Source: Haloterrigena sp. KLK7
GTDB lineage: Archaea; Halobacteriota; Halobacteria; Halobacteriales; Natrialbaceae
Length of the DNA stretch: 64,000 bases
Reading direction: 5' to 3'
NCBI RefSeq assembly: GCF_037914945.1
Contig: NZ_CP149787.1
Coordinates: forward strand, 2,790,001 to 2,854,000
This document shows, in pieces, positions 33,388 to 41,883 of the stretch (within the stretch, counting starts at the first letter, position 1; each line of letters starts with the position of its first letter). The position numbers and the translations under genes are program-made. The notes below the pieces were generated by a model. That model saw nothing but the letters and a program-made list of their open reading frames with translations, was not told where the DNA came from and did no database searches.

Positions 33388-33454
33388 TACCGGTGTACTC
33401 TCTCGGTAACGCTGATAACGCTGGTGGCCCCGGCGGGAGGACGGGTCGAACGCC

Positions 33455-33473
33455 GCTCGAGGACTCCTCGAGC
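33455..33473. repeat. Hairpin, 8-bp stem, upstream of the GH5-like gene
   Basis: GCTCGAGG-ACT-CCTCGAGC, a perfect inverted repeat in the ~185-base gap between the histidine kinase 3' end and the GH5-like gene. It is downstream of the kinase on the minus strand and may end its transcript. Confidence 0.45.
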
Positions 33474-33572
33474 AGCGCTGCTCACGCCCTCGGTTCACGG
33501 GGTCCGTGGAACAGGTCCCCTCCGAAGATCGGTGTGGACATCACGGACGCCGTCACTCTCGAGGCGGTCCGG

Positions 33573-35555
33573 TCACGTCCCGTCGACGTCCGAGACGACG
33601 AACTTCGCCCCGTCGTCGTAGCTCTCGTCGACGGCGATCGTCCAGTCGTGTGCGGAGACGATGCTCTCGACGATCGCCAGTCCGAACCCGGTCCCGTCCT
33701 CGGCCGTCGTCGCGCCGTACTGGAAGACGTCGTCGACGGCGTCCGTCGGAATGCCGGGGCCGTCGTCGGCGATGTAGAAGCCCGTCTCCGTGGGGCCGAC
33801 CTCGAGGCTGACGCTCGACGCGTCCGGCCGTGAGACGGCGTGCCGAGTTTGCGCGGCGGAGCTCCCGGAACCGCGCTCCACGGCGTCGTCAGCGCGGTTC
33901 TCGCGCTGACTGCTTGTCGAACCGCGTTCGACAGCGTCCTCCTGAGCCTGCGAAGGAGGGCTCGTAGAGCCGTGCTCTACAGCGTTCCGAAAGAGGTTCT
34001 CGAACGCGCGCAGGAGCCGATCCCGATCGGCCTCGAGCGGTCGGCTCCCGACCACCGACAGCGTCGCGTCGTCGTGGTCGACGTTCGCCCACGCGTCGGT
34101 CGCGATCGACTCGAGGTCGATCGAAACGGTCTCGTCGATGGTGTCGTTCTCCTCCCGGGCGAGGGCCAGCACGTCGTCGATGATCGTCTCCATGCGTCCG
34201 TGGGACTCGTCGATCCGCGTCACGTACTCCCGGAGCTCCTCGAGGTCGATGTCCTCGGTCTCGGCGTCGGCGAGCGTCGCCGCGAGGAGGTCCCGGTAGC
34301 CGTCCGCGACGTTCAGCGGGTTGCGCAGGTCGTGGCTGACCGTACTCGCGAACTGGTCGAGGCGTTCGTTCTGGCGCGCGAGCCGCTGACTGGAGCGTTC
34401 GGCCCGTTCCCGCGCCGCTTCGGTCTCGCGGATCTGCGTCCGGAGGGCGTCCCGCATCGCCGCGAAGGAGGCGAACAACCGCCCGATCTCGTCTTCGCGG
34501 TCGGTCCGCAGGTCGACGTCGAACTCGCCGGCCTCGAGCGCTCGGGTCCGCTCGCGCAGTCGGATCAGCGGGAGGACGGTCCCGCGACCCAGGACGAGGC
34601 CGACGACGGCGAGGGCGCCGAGCGAGGTCGTCACCAGGAGGACCACGTTTCGACCGACGGTCTCGCTGGCCGCGTAGAGTCGCGTCTTGGGAGCCTCGGC
34701 GACGACGATCCAGTCGGTACCGTCGACGGGGGCGAGCGCGAACACGTCGGATTCGCGGTGGTGAATCGCCGTCTCCCCGTCCCGGGCGGTTTCGAACGCC
34801 GTCGAATCCGCGAGGAGCGTCGGTCGGGACTGGCGCGGAGCGGCCACCTCGCGGCCGTCGGCGGTCAGTACCCGCGTCGTCGTGATCGTCTCCGACCCGT
34901 AGAGTTGCTCGAAGCCCTGACGGACGTCGGCCACGACGACGAGAACGCCGTCGCCGACGCGAACCGGCCGGGCGAACGCCATCAGCAGGCGCCCGTTGCG
35001 CTCGTAGGCGCGGTCGGACGACGCGACGGCGCTCCCGTTCGATTCGGCGGTCGCCCGCTCGATCGGACCGCTCCAGGCCGGAGCCGTCGTCGCGACCGAT
35101 CCGCCTTCGGAGCCCGGATCGGTGCTCGCGACGATTTCGCCGTTCTGCGGATCCACGTAATGGGCGCCCACGACGTCGTCACCGGCCAGCGCCTGCGAGT
35201 CGCGCAGGTGGTTCCGGATCGCCTCTCGGTCTCGAGTGCCGTAGACGTCCGACGACGCGATCCCGCGCGTCTGGCTCTCCCTCGCGTCGATCCACTCGCC
35301 GACGGTGTCGGACTGGGCCGTCGCAGCCGATCGGAGCGTGTCCTCCGCGTCCGCTTCGATGATGCCCTGAATCTGGACGTAGCTGACCACGCCGATGCCG
35401 GTGATCAGCAGAACGACGACGAAGAGCGCGAGCGCGAGTTTCAGCGCGTAGTTGCGCCGGACGACCCCCGGAACTATCGAGCGCGCGAGCCGCGAGCGGA
35501 GCGACCGCTCCGGGCCCCCGTCCCGTTCCCTCGTCGGCGGACCCGAATCTGCCAT
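33573..35555 (-). CDS. Sensor histidine kinase with extracytoplasmic Cache-like domain and HAMP
   Basis: A 660-residue kinase. A transmembrane helix (~37-60), an outer sensory domain (~62-295, Cache-like) and a second helix (~300-322) lead into HAMP (LPLIRLRERTRALEAGEFDVDL). HisKA has the phosphoacceptor in TVSHDLRNPLNVADGY near 403; the ATPase has DDGPGIP and GTGFGLAI. Immediately after the N-box NLFRNAVEHGS there is an insertion of ~45 residues in which the N-box end is repeated: NAVEHGSTS, DAVERGSTS, DAVERGSGS, with Ser/Gln/Arg spacers. The start is the ATG of MADSGPPTRERDGG; a longer reading adds 78 unsupported residues. Confidence 0.9.
   Translation of the reverse strand: MADSGPPTRERDGGPERSLRSRLARSIVPGVVRRNYALKLALALFVVVLLITGIGVVSYVQIQGIIEADAEDTLRSAATAQSDTVGEWIDARESQTRGIASSDVYGTRDREAIRNHLRDSQALAGDDVVGAHYVDPQNGEIVASTDPGSEGGSVATTAPAWSGPIERATAESNGSAVASSDRAYERNGRLLMAFARPVRVGDGVLVVVADVRQGFEQLYGSETITTTRVLTADGREVAAPRQSRPTLLADSTAFETARDGETAIHHRESDVFALAPVDGTDWIVVAEAPKTRLYAASETVGRNVVLLVTTSLGALAVVGLVLGRGTVLPLIRLRERTRALEAGEFDVDLRTDREDEIGRLFASFAAMRDALRTQIRETEAARERAERSSQRLARQNERLDQFASTVSHDLRNPLNVADGYRDLLAATLADAETEDIDLEELREYVTRIDESHGRMETIIDDVLALAREENDTIDETVSIDLESIATDAWANVDHDDATLSVVGSRPLEADRDRLLRAFENLFRNAVEHGSTSPPSQAQEDAVERGSTSSQRENRADDAVERGSGSSAAQTRHAVSRPDASSVSLEVGPTETGFYIADDGPGIPTDAVDDVFQYGATTAEDGTGFGLAIVESIVSAHDWTIAVDESYDDGAKFVVSDVDGT
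33838..33986 (-). repeat. N-box hairpin repeats within the histidine kinase
   Basis: Three to four copies of the codons for (N/D)AVE(H/R)GS, each about 45 bases apart. Each copy is itself a hairpin (33964-33980, 7-bp arms, loop CGT; 33915-33933, TGTCGAAC/GTTCGACA arms). The spacers fold too: 33888-33910 has GTCAGCGCG/CGCGCTGAC arms, and 33938-33959 has CCTCCT/AGGAGG. All insertions preserve the frame. The two paralogous kinases at 18-22 kb lack the expansion. Confidence 0.8.
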
Positions 35556-36017
35556 AGGTTCGCTTGTGAGTACGCCCTCTTGATTATTGTTGCCCAGTAC
35601 CCGACACCGTTCGATCGAGATGTCACATCGACCGTGGCTTCGCTTGACATCGCTATGCATCGGATACAGCGGTCCGAACGCGGCGGTGAACTCGGGCGCG
35701 GTCGGTAATGGGCCCGTGGAAGACCTTCGTCTCAGATAATTCACTATTCTTGTAGTAATTTGAATGCCGCTCGCGTCAATGCGTGTCACTAATCGATGAA
35801 CTCGGCACTGACGAGTCGCCGCTTGCGAGTCGAATCCGATCGAAATAGCGCTGGAGAGTCGACTACGACGGCGTCCGGATGAACGCGCTGGTATCGATCC
35901 TCCGTCAGAAGCGTCGCCGCTATCGACCGCCGTCGATAACTATCACGGAAAACGGTTCAAATCTGCGGTAGACCGGCTACACAGGGGTTTTTGGGGGAGA
36001 AGACACACCATACCAGT
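35556..36017. other. Divergent intergenic region, histidine kinase / ppc
   Basis: About 460 bases between divergent starts. It is AT-richer near 35735-35765 and 35930-35990, which probably contain the two promoters. No ORF with coding character, RNA gene or repeat was recognised. Confidence 0.5.
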
Positions 36018-38711
36018 ATGAGACTTCACAACAGGGAGATTCGACAGGACGTCCGAGAGCTCGGTGCGTTGCTCGGCGACGTCCTCGAGGACCAGACCTC
36101 CCGAAAGGGATTCGAGACGGTCGAGTCGTGTCGGCAAGCGGCGATCGACTACCGGTCGGGCGACCTCGAGTCGCGAGAGCCGCTGGTCTCGCGACTCGAG
36201 GGGCTCTCGCCCCACCAACAGCGGATCGTCGCGCGGGCGTTTACGACCTACTTCGAACTGATCAACCTCGCGGAGGAGCGCGAGCGGGTCCGGACGATCC
36301 GCACGGAATCCGACGAGGGAACGCTCGAGGACAGTCTCGAGATGGCGGCCGAGGAGCTCGGCGAGCGGGGCGTCGACACCGTCGCGGGGGTACTCGACGA
36401 CGTCCTCATCGAGCCGACGTTCACGGCCCATCCGACCGAAGCCCGGCGCAAGACCGTCAAATCGAAGCTGCGGACGATCTCGACGCACCTCGAGACCTTA
36501 GACGAGCGGCTGCTGACCGAGAAGGAGGAGGAACAGGTCTGGCGGGACATCGACGCGGAGGTAACGAGCCTGTGGCAGACGCCGCAGGTGCGCAACCGCC
36601 AGCCCGAACCCGAAGACGAGGCGCGCAACGTCCAGTGGTATCTCGAGAACACGCTGTTCGACGTGGTCGGCGAGGTCTACGACGAACTCGCCGACGCGAT
36701 CGATGCGGAGACCGACGGCGACCTCGAGATTCCGAAACTGTTCGAGTTCCGCTCGTGGGCGGGCAGCGACCGCGACGGCAACCCCTACGTCACGCCCGAG
36801 GTCACCGCCACCACGCTCGAACGCCAGCGCGAGGTCGTCCTCGAGAAGTACCGCGACGAGCTCAAGCGCCTTTCGGGCGTGTTGAGTCAGGACGGGAGCC
36901 GGATCGACCCGGGCGGCGAGTTCCAGGCCTCCCTCGAGGCGGACCGCGAGCGACTGCCGGGAAGCGCCCGCACGGCCGAGGAGCGATACCCGGGCGAGCC
37001 CTACCGTCAGAAGCTCAAACTCATGCGCGAGCGCCTCGCGCGCGTCGGCGACGTTCGGCCCGGCGGCTACGACGACGTCGAGGAACTGCTCGATGACCTC
37101 GCGGTCATCGCCCAGAGCCTGCGGAACAACGGTGGCGAGAGCGTCGTCGAGGCCCACGTCGATCCGATCCGCCGACAGGTCGCCACCTTCGGCTTCTCGC
37201 TGGCCAGCCTCGATCTGCGCGAACACCAGCAGAAACACACCGACGCCATCGCCGAAGCCCTCGAGCGCGAGGGGATCGACTACAAGTCGCTCTCGGAGGA
37301 CGAACGCGTCGAACTGCTGACCGACGCGGTCCTGCAGGACGACCCCCTCATCGACCTCTCGGAGACGGGCGACCTCTCCGACGACTCGGCGCGAGTGCTC
37401 GAGTTGTTCGACAGCCTCGGGGACTGGCAGACCGAGTACGGCGTCGAGGCCATCGACACCTACGCCATCTCGATGACCGACGAGCCCAGCCACGTCCTCG
37501 AGGTGCTCTTCTTGGCGGACCAGGCCGGCGTCGTCTCCCTGCCCGAACACTCGGGGATCGACATCGTCCCCCTGCTCGAGACCGAGTACGCTCTCTCCGG
37601 CGCGCGCCGGATCATGGGCACTCTGTTCGAGAACGAGGCCTACAGTCAGGCCCTCGAGGCCCGCGGCCAGACCCAGGAGATCATGCTGGGCTACTCGGAC
37701 TCGAACAAGGAGAACGGCTTCCTCGCGGCCAACTGGTCGTTGTTCAAGAACCAGCGCCGGCTGGGCGAGATCTGCGACGATTACGACGTCCAGATGCGGC
37801 TGTTCCACGGCCGCGGCGGCTCGATCTCACGTGGCGGCGGCCCGATGAACGAGGCGCTACTCGCGCTGCCCAACAACACGATCACCGGTCAGGTCAAGTT
37901 CACCGAACAGGGCGAGGCCATCGCCGAGAAGTACGCCAACCCCCGCATCGCCGAGCGCAACATCGAGCAGATGCTCAACGCCCAGCTCCGGGCGCGACTG
38001 TACGCGACCGAGGAGCCCGACGAGGAGGAGCTCCCCGAGGAGTGGTTCGAGGCGATGGAGACCATGGCCGACATCGCCCGGCGGGAGTACCGCGACCTCC
38101 TCGAGAGCGAGGGGTTCGTCCGGTACTTCGAGCAGGCGACGCCGATTACGGTCATCGAGGACCTGGATCTCGGCTCGCGACCGGCCTCCCGCAGCGGGGA
38201 ACGATCCGTCGAGGACCTGCGGGCGATCCCGTGGGTGTTCTCCTGGACCCAGTCGCGGTGTATCCTCCCGGGCTGGTACGCGCTGGCGTCCGGCATCGAC
38301 GCCTATTTAGACGACGGCGGCTCGATGGAGACCCTCCAGGAGATGTACGACGAGTGGCCGTTCTTCCGGACGACGCTCGACAACGCCGCCCTCTCGCTGT
38401 CCCGCACCGAACTCGAGATCGCCGAACAGTACGCCGACCTGGCGAAGCCGGACCTCCGCGAGCGGTTCTTCCCGCGGATAACCGACGAGTACCGGCGAGC
38501 GACGGAGTTGATCACGACCATCGGGCAGCGCGAGGACCTCCACACCCGCGACTGGCTCGGCGAGAACCTGGCGCGGCGCAACCCCTACGTCGACCCGCTG
38601 AACATCCTGCAGGTCTACCTGCTCCAGCAGACGCACCGCACCGACATCGAGGAGCGGACGCTGCGGCTGACGGTCAAGGGAATCGCCGCCGGCATGAAGA
38701 ACACGGGCTGA
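36018..38711 (+). CDS. ppc: Phosphoenolpyruvate carboxylase
   Basis: An 897-residue bacterial-type PEPC converting PEP and bicarbonate to oxaloacetate, replenishing the citric acid cycle. Signature segments are LIEPTFTAHPTEARRKT (catalytic His in AHPTE, ~136-150), MLGYSDSNKENGF near 557 and LFHGRGGSISRGGGP near 600, plus the C-terminal MKNTG end that is near-universal in this enzyme. The start is MRLHNREIRQDVRE. Together with the malic enzyme at 58.8-61.0 kb it provides both directions of the C3/C4 node. Confidence 0.97.
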   Translation: MRLHNREIRQDVRELGALLGDVLEDQTSRKGFETVESCRQAAIDYRSGDLESREPLVSRLEGLSPHQQRIVARAFTTYFELINLAEERERVRTIRTESDEGTLEDSLEMAAEELGERGVDTVAGVLDDVLIEPTFTAHPTEARRKTVKSKLRTISTHLETLDERLLTEKEEEQVWRDIDAEVTSLWQTPQVRNRQPEPEDEARNVQWYLENTLFDVVGEVYDELADAIDAETDGDLEIPKLFEFRSWAGSDRDGNPYVTPEVTATTLERQREVVLEKYRDELKRLSGVLSQDGSRIDPGGEFQASLEADRERLPGSARTAEERYPGEPYRQKLKLMRERLARVGDVRPGGYDDVEELLDDLAVIAQSLRNNGGESVVEAHVDPIRRQVATFGFSLASLDLREHQQKHTDAIAEALEREGIDYKSLSEDERVELLTDAVLQDDPLIDLSETGDLSDDSARVLELFDSLGDWQTEYGVEAIDTYAISMTDEPSHVLEVLFLADQAGVVSLPEHSGIDIVPLLETEYALSGARRIMGTLFENEAYSQALEARGQTQEIMLGYSDSNKENGFLAANWSLFKNQRRLGEICDDYDVQMRLFHGRGGSISRGGGPMNEALLALPNNTITGQVKFTEQGEAIAEKYANPRIAERNIEQMLNAQLRARLYATEEPDEEELPEEWFEAMETMADIARREYRDLLESEGFVRYFEQATPITVIEDLDLGSRPASRSGERSVEDLRAIPWVFSWTQSRCILPGWYALASGIDAYLDDGGSMETLQEMYDEWPFFRTTLDNAALSLSRTELEIAEQYADLAKPDLRERFFPRITDEYRRATELITTIGQREDLHTRDWLGENLARRNPYVDPLNILQVYLLQQTHRTDIEERTLRLTVKGIAAGMKNTG

Positions 38712-38772
38712 TCGGCCGACCCGACCGGCTCGGCGCCACGGCGCGGCCGACGCGGCCGTGATTCCGATCCCG

Positions 38773-39300
38773 TTAGTCGTCCTCGTCGTATCGCTCCGCG
38801 GCCGACTCGAATCCCAACTCCTCGCGTTCGCGACCGCGCCGTTGCTCGAGCGCGGCGATCGCGTCCGGGTCCGGCGCCGCGTCGTCGGTGATCCGCGCCC
38901 ACGAGTTGTGGACCTTCGCGTGACACCACCGACAGAGGTAGATCGTGATCTCGTGGGAGAGGGTCTCCCCGTCGCGCGCGTACGAGAGGTGATGCTCCTC
39001 GAGCAGCGGCCGTTCGTCGTCGTGGGCCATGCGCTTTTCCTCGAGGCCGCAACGCACGCACTCTCGATCGCGATTGCGCGAGCGGAAGTGCGGGCAGTCG
39101 GCCCACGTCCAGTCGGCTTCGGGGTCGACGACGGGACACTCGTAGTCGTCGGCGGCGCGCTCGCGGGCGAACTCGGGGTCGTGCTCGTAGTGGTCGAAGG
39201 CGTACCGACAGCGACCCTCCCCGGTGAGGTGGTCGCAGACGCCGGCGAACTCGTAGGGGTCGTCGACGCCGACCGACGTGCCACGCGGCGTTTTCTCCAT
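38773..39300 (-). CDS. HNH-like zinc protein (haloarchaeal)
   Basis: A 175-residue protein rich in Cys and His. CDHLTGEGRCRYAFDHYEHD at the start and ADCPHFRSRNRDRECVRCG in the middle are zinc-type pairs. The C-terminal half has LLEEHHLSYARDGETLSH and LCRWCHAKVH, which has the layout of an HNH endonuclease motif with a zinc-binding CxxC. It may be a nuclease or a nucleic-acid-binding relic; I know no characterised member. Confidence 0.75.
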   Translation of the reverse strand: MEKTPRGTSVGVDDPYEFAGVCDHLTGEGRCRYAFDHYEHDPEFARERAADDYECPVVDPEADWTWADCPHFRSRNRDRECVRCGLEEKRMAHDDERPLLEEHHLSYARDGETLSHEITIYLCRWCHAKVHNSWARITDDAAPDPDAIAALEQRRGREREELGFESAAERYDEDD

Positions 39301-39571
39301 GCGTAGTTAGCGGCCATTCACGCGGCGAGCAGTTGAACGTCACGGGTCGGCGAGTCGGCTCCGGGCTCCGACCTCCGACCGCTCGCTCGAGTCGCGTCGG
39401 TTCCGCGGATCGTTCGCGCGGTGAGACGAAACGGTACCTTCGGTCGCAGGAACCGGCGCTGCGGAACGGCGTAGTACGACGTCGGGTCGGGAACGGAGTC
39501 CGGCGAATTTCGACGAGCAGAACCCGAACTCCGAGCGCCGGCCAGCGGTTCTTCTCCCCGGAGTCGGCAGT

Positions 39572-40180
39572 CTAATTACCGTCAGTGTCGTTGCCGCCGG
39601 TGCTTTCGTCGTCGGGGATCGTCTCTTGCTGATTCCGCCACCAGTCGTCCCCCTCGAGCAGTTGCGTTTCGATCTCCGTCTCGACCGGACTGAAGTTGAT
39701 CGTGGTCAGCCGCGGATCGTCATCGAAGGGTGACCACTCCGGGCTAACCTCGTACACCAGCGGCCGGTCAGAGCCGTCTTTCAGGTTCGGGACATATCCG
39801 AGGCTCACATCGTACTGCCCGATGTCGGCCTCGTCCGCGACGAATAGCTGGACGTGTTCGCCAGTGTTGAGCCACCGAATCATGCGCGTGTTGTAGCCCG
39901 TGAACCAGCTATCGTCGATCCCGCCGTAATTCGGAGACCAGTCGATGGTGTCCGAGACGATCGCAAACCGCGCTTCCGGATGGAAGTTGTTCTGGAAAAT
40001 CAATGCCTCCCACGCGCCCTCGAGGGGGCCGGGCCGCTCCTCGTCGTAGTCCTGTGCGTTCGCTACGCCCGATGCTGCGGCGCTCGCGCCGGCGGTTGCG
40101 ACGACGCTCTTCTTGAGGAACGTCCGGCGTGATTCATCGGCAACGATTCTCTCAGGCCGGTGTTTGGTACTGTCAGTCAT
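39572..40180 (-). CDS. Tat-exported protein of unknown function
   Basis: A 202-residue protein from the ATG of MTDSTKHRPER. The signal RRTFLKKSVVATAGASAAASGVANA is a clear twin-arginine leader with an ANA/QD cleavage site. The mature part contains aromatic-rich segments (DTIDWSPNYGGIDDSWFTGYNTRMIRWLN) and lacks cysteines, so it is probably a folded extracellular protein. It ends in a D/G/N tail. No family was recognised. Confidence 0.72.
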   Translation of the reverse strand: MTDSTKHRPERIVADESRRTFLKKSVVATAGASAAASGVANAQDYDEERPGPLEGAWEALIFQNNFHPEARFAIVSDTIDWSPNYGGIDDSWFTGYNTRMIRWLNTGEHVQLFVADEADIGQYDVSLGYVPNLKDGSDRPLVYEVSPEWSPFDDDPRLTTINFSPVETEIETQLLEGDDWWRNQQETIPDDESTGGNDTDGN

Positions 40181-40539
40181 CGTTCTCTCGTCCCCGCGGA
40201 CGCTCTCACGTAGAAACGGCATCCAATAAAAGACGGAAGTTCGTTCACGGTCGTAATCTTCGCGTGGCGCCGCCTACCCGAGCGTTTTCGGTCGCATCAC
40301 TGCGGTTACGGTGATGAAGGGACGGTTAGCAACGAGAAAGATCGCGTTATAATCCAGCCGGTAGTACACGGAGCGTTTCCGTTGCGAATACGACGATGTT
40401 TTCGCAGATCTACACTCCTCGGATCGAGCACTGCTCGCACGGTATTCCGTAGAACCGATCTGCTCGGTCTCGTCGCAGTCGGCTCTCGGAGACGCCTCGA
40501 GCGAGAAGACTTTTGCTATCCGCCTCCCGACACGAGGGC
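40181..40539. other. Intergenic, promoters only
   Basis: About 360 bases between two divergent genes. AT-rich stretches near 40225-40250 and 40345-40370 may hold promoters. No ORF, RNA or repeat was recognised. Confidence 0.45.
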
Positions 40540-40914
40540 GTGCAGTTGGTTCACGAACCGGTTTCGGGCGGCGATTCGACCGACGAGGGCGGCGACCGAC
40601 GAGTGCTGGCGACGGACGTCGACCTCGCCGACTCGCTGGTGACCCAGACCCGCGGCCTGATGTTTCGCCGATCGCTGCCCGACGGCGCCGCGCTGGCCTT
40701 CCGATTCGATTCCGTCGCGGTTCGCGACGTCCACATGCTGTTCGTCTTCTTCCCGATCGACGCCGTCTGGATCGCCGACGGCGTCGTCCAGCGCGTCGAA
40801 CGCCTGCGCCCGTGGCTGAGTTTCGCCCGCGCGGAGTGTGACCTGCTCGTCGAACTCCCGGCCGGGGCCGCGGACGGCGTCGAGGAAGGTGACCGGGTCG
40901 TGTTCGAGTCCTGA
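40540..40914 (+). CDS. DUF192 family protein
   Basis: A 124-residue protein. TRGLMFRRSLPDGAALAFRFD, then VHMLFVFFPIDAVWIADGVVQRVERLRPW, are the DUF192 hallmarks, where residues around the aromatic FFPID pocket are thought to bind a small ligand. I use the GTG at 40540 (MQLVHEP); an upstream TTG adds nine residues. It is convergent with the phosphoribosyltransferase gene. Function of the family is unsettled. Confidence 0.85.
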   Translation: MQLVHEPVSGGDSTDEGGDRRVLATDVDLADSLVTQTRGLMFRRSLPDGAALAFRFDSVAVRDVHMLFVFFPIDAVWIADGVVQRVERLRPWLSFARAECDLLVELPAGAADGVEEGDRVVFES

Positions 40915-40942
40915 TTACGGCTCCCGATCCCGCAACTGCCGC

Positions 40943-41503
40943 TCAGTCGACGACCTCGAGTTTCCCGTCTCGAACGCGGACGTCGAGGAGACTCGTCACG
41001 TCCCGGGAGACGTCCTCGTGGTCCGCGTCGACCCGCCGGAGGACGGTCACGACGTCGACGATTTCGGCGTCGACGGCCTCGAGGGCCTCGCAGACGGCCT
41101 CGATCGTTCCGCCCGAGGAGAGCACGTCGTCGATCAGGACGACGCGGTCGCCCGCGTCGACGCCGTTCAGGTAGAGGTCGCTCTCGCCGTAACTGGTCTC
41201 CTGGTGGACGGCCACCTCCTCGGGAAAGCCGTAGGCGCGTTTGCGGACGACGACCAGCGGGACGCGGGTGGCCAGCGACAGCGCCGTCCCGTGGTGAATC
41301 CCCATCGCTTCGGGCGCGACGAGCGCGTCGACGCCCTCGAGGTCGATCCGCTCGCGGATGCCGTCGGCGATCGCCTCTAACACCGCGGGTTCGATCGACG
41401 GCACCCCGTCGGTGACGCCGTGGACGAAGTACTCGTAGCCGTCGCGGTCGACGACCGGGGCCTCGCGAAGCGACCGCGCGAGCGGCTCCAGGGTCGGGTC
41501 CAT
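40943..41503 (-). CDS. hpt: Hypoxanthine/guanine-type phosphoribosyltransferase
   Basis: A 186-residue purine phosphoribosyltransferase that recycles a base onto PRPP. The PRPP loop is VVLIDDVLSSGGT (~125-137), preceded by VAPEAMGIHHGTAL and the flexible catalytic loop around HQETSYGES. The overall type is the archaeal Hpt, related to adenine PRTases, so base preference needs assay. I start at MDPTLEPLARSL. The ORF runs 59 residues further upstream, but that part overlaps the dispersed repeat and is not protein-like. Confidence 0.88.
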   Translation of the reverse strand: MDPTLEPLARSLREAPVVDRDGYEYFVHGVTDGVPSIEPAVLEAIADGIRERIDLEGVDALVAPEAMGIHHGTALSLATRVPLVVVRKRAYGFPEEVAVHQETSYGESDLYLNGVDAGDRVVLIDDVLSSGGTIEAVCEALEAVDAEIVDVVTVLRRVDADHEDVSRDVTSLLDVRVRDGKLEVVD

Positions 41504-41588
41504 GCTCGAGCGGGGATACCACGGGAGACTGGAAGGGTGTTCGGGTGGGTTCAGCGGCGTGAGAACGTTCGCTCGAGGAGTTCGGAGA

Positions 41589-41690
41589 CGGGATCTTCGG
41601 TTCCGCACTGTTCGCTCGACCCTCGCGCGGCGTTGTCGGCTGGCCGAGCGACAGCGAGAGCAGTCGATAGCACGCGCCACCGCATATCGG
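41589..41690 (+). repeat. Dispersed 102-base repeat, copy 2 (upstream of leuA)
   Basis: Ungapped 73% match to 2899-3000. The first 20 bases (hairpin-forming GGGATC/GGTTCC around TTC) and the last 25 are nearly the same. The middle keeps an inverted repeat (TGTCG...CGACA) with different sequence. The copy ends about 100 bases before the first upstream ORF of leuA and is in the same orientation, as copy 1 is to gltX. Confidence 0.75.
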
Positions 41691-41756
41691 GCGGACCGAG
41701 ACGTCGAGCGGACGCGACCGGTCCCGAAACTCGGTTCCGCGATTCGGGACCGGCGG

Positions 41757-41763
41757 ATTTAAG
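41757..41763 (+). promoter_or_regulatory. TATA element of the leuA leader
   Basis: ATTTAAG is centred 33 bases before the ATG at 41793, predicting transcription from about 41785-41790. That places the first short ORF at the very 5' end of the mRNA. Confidence 0.55.
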
Positions 41764-41792
41764 TCAGCACACTGTGATAGAGGCACATACAT

Positions 41793-41849
41793 ATGTCCGA
41801 GGATAGAGGAAGTCGGGGCGACCCGGCTGGGCGTGAAATTCTCCGATGA
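41793..41849 (+). CDS. Short upstream ORF 1 in the leuA leader (18 codons)
   Basis: ATG to TGA encoding MSEDRGSRGDPAGREILR. It sits at the predicted 5' end of the transcript, where haloarchaeal ribosomes start without a leader, so it is likely to be translated. It ends with Ile-Leu-Arg just before the stop. Its TGA overlaps the ATG of a second mini-ORF. It may be a regulatory leader peptide. Confidence 0.45.
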   Translation: MSEDRGSRGDPAGREILR

Positions 41850-41863
41850 ACAGACTGCTGTAA
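41846..41863 (+). CDS. Short upstream ORF 2 in the leuA leader (5 codons)
   Basis: ATG AAC AGA CTG CTG TAA, coding Met-Asn-Arg-Leu-Leu. It overlaps uORF1 as ATGA, allowing reinitiation. Two consecutive leucine codons right before the stop, upstream of a LeuA-family gene, is the pattern expected of a leucine-sensing leader. Very short, so chance occurrence is possible. Confidence 0.3.
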   Translation: MNRLL

Positions 41864-41883
41864 CAACTGATTCACTTTTACCT

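Noticed and set aside
41504-41680. A 59-residue N-terminal extension of the phosphoribosyltransferase
   Set aside because: It overlaps the dispersed repeat and is Arg-rich with no counterpart in the family; the ATG at 41503 fits.
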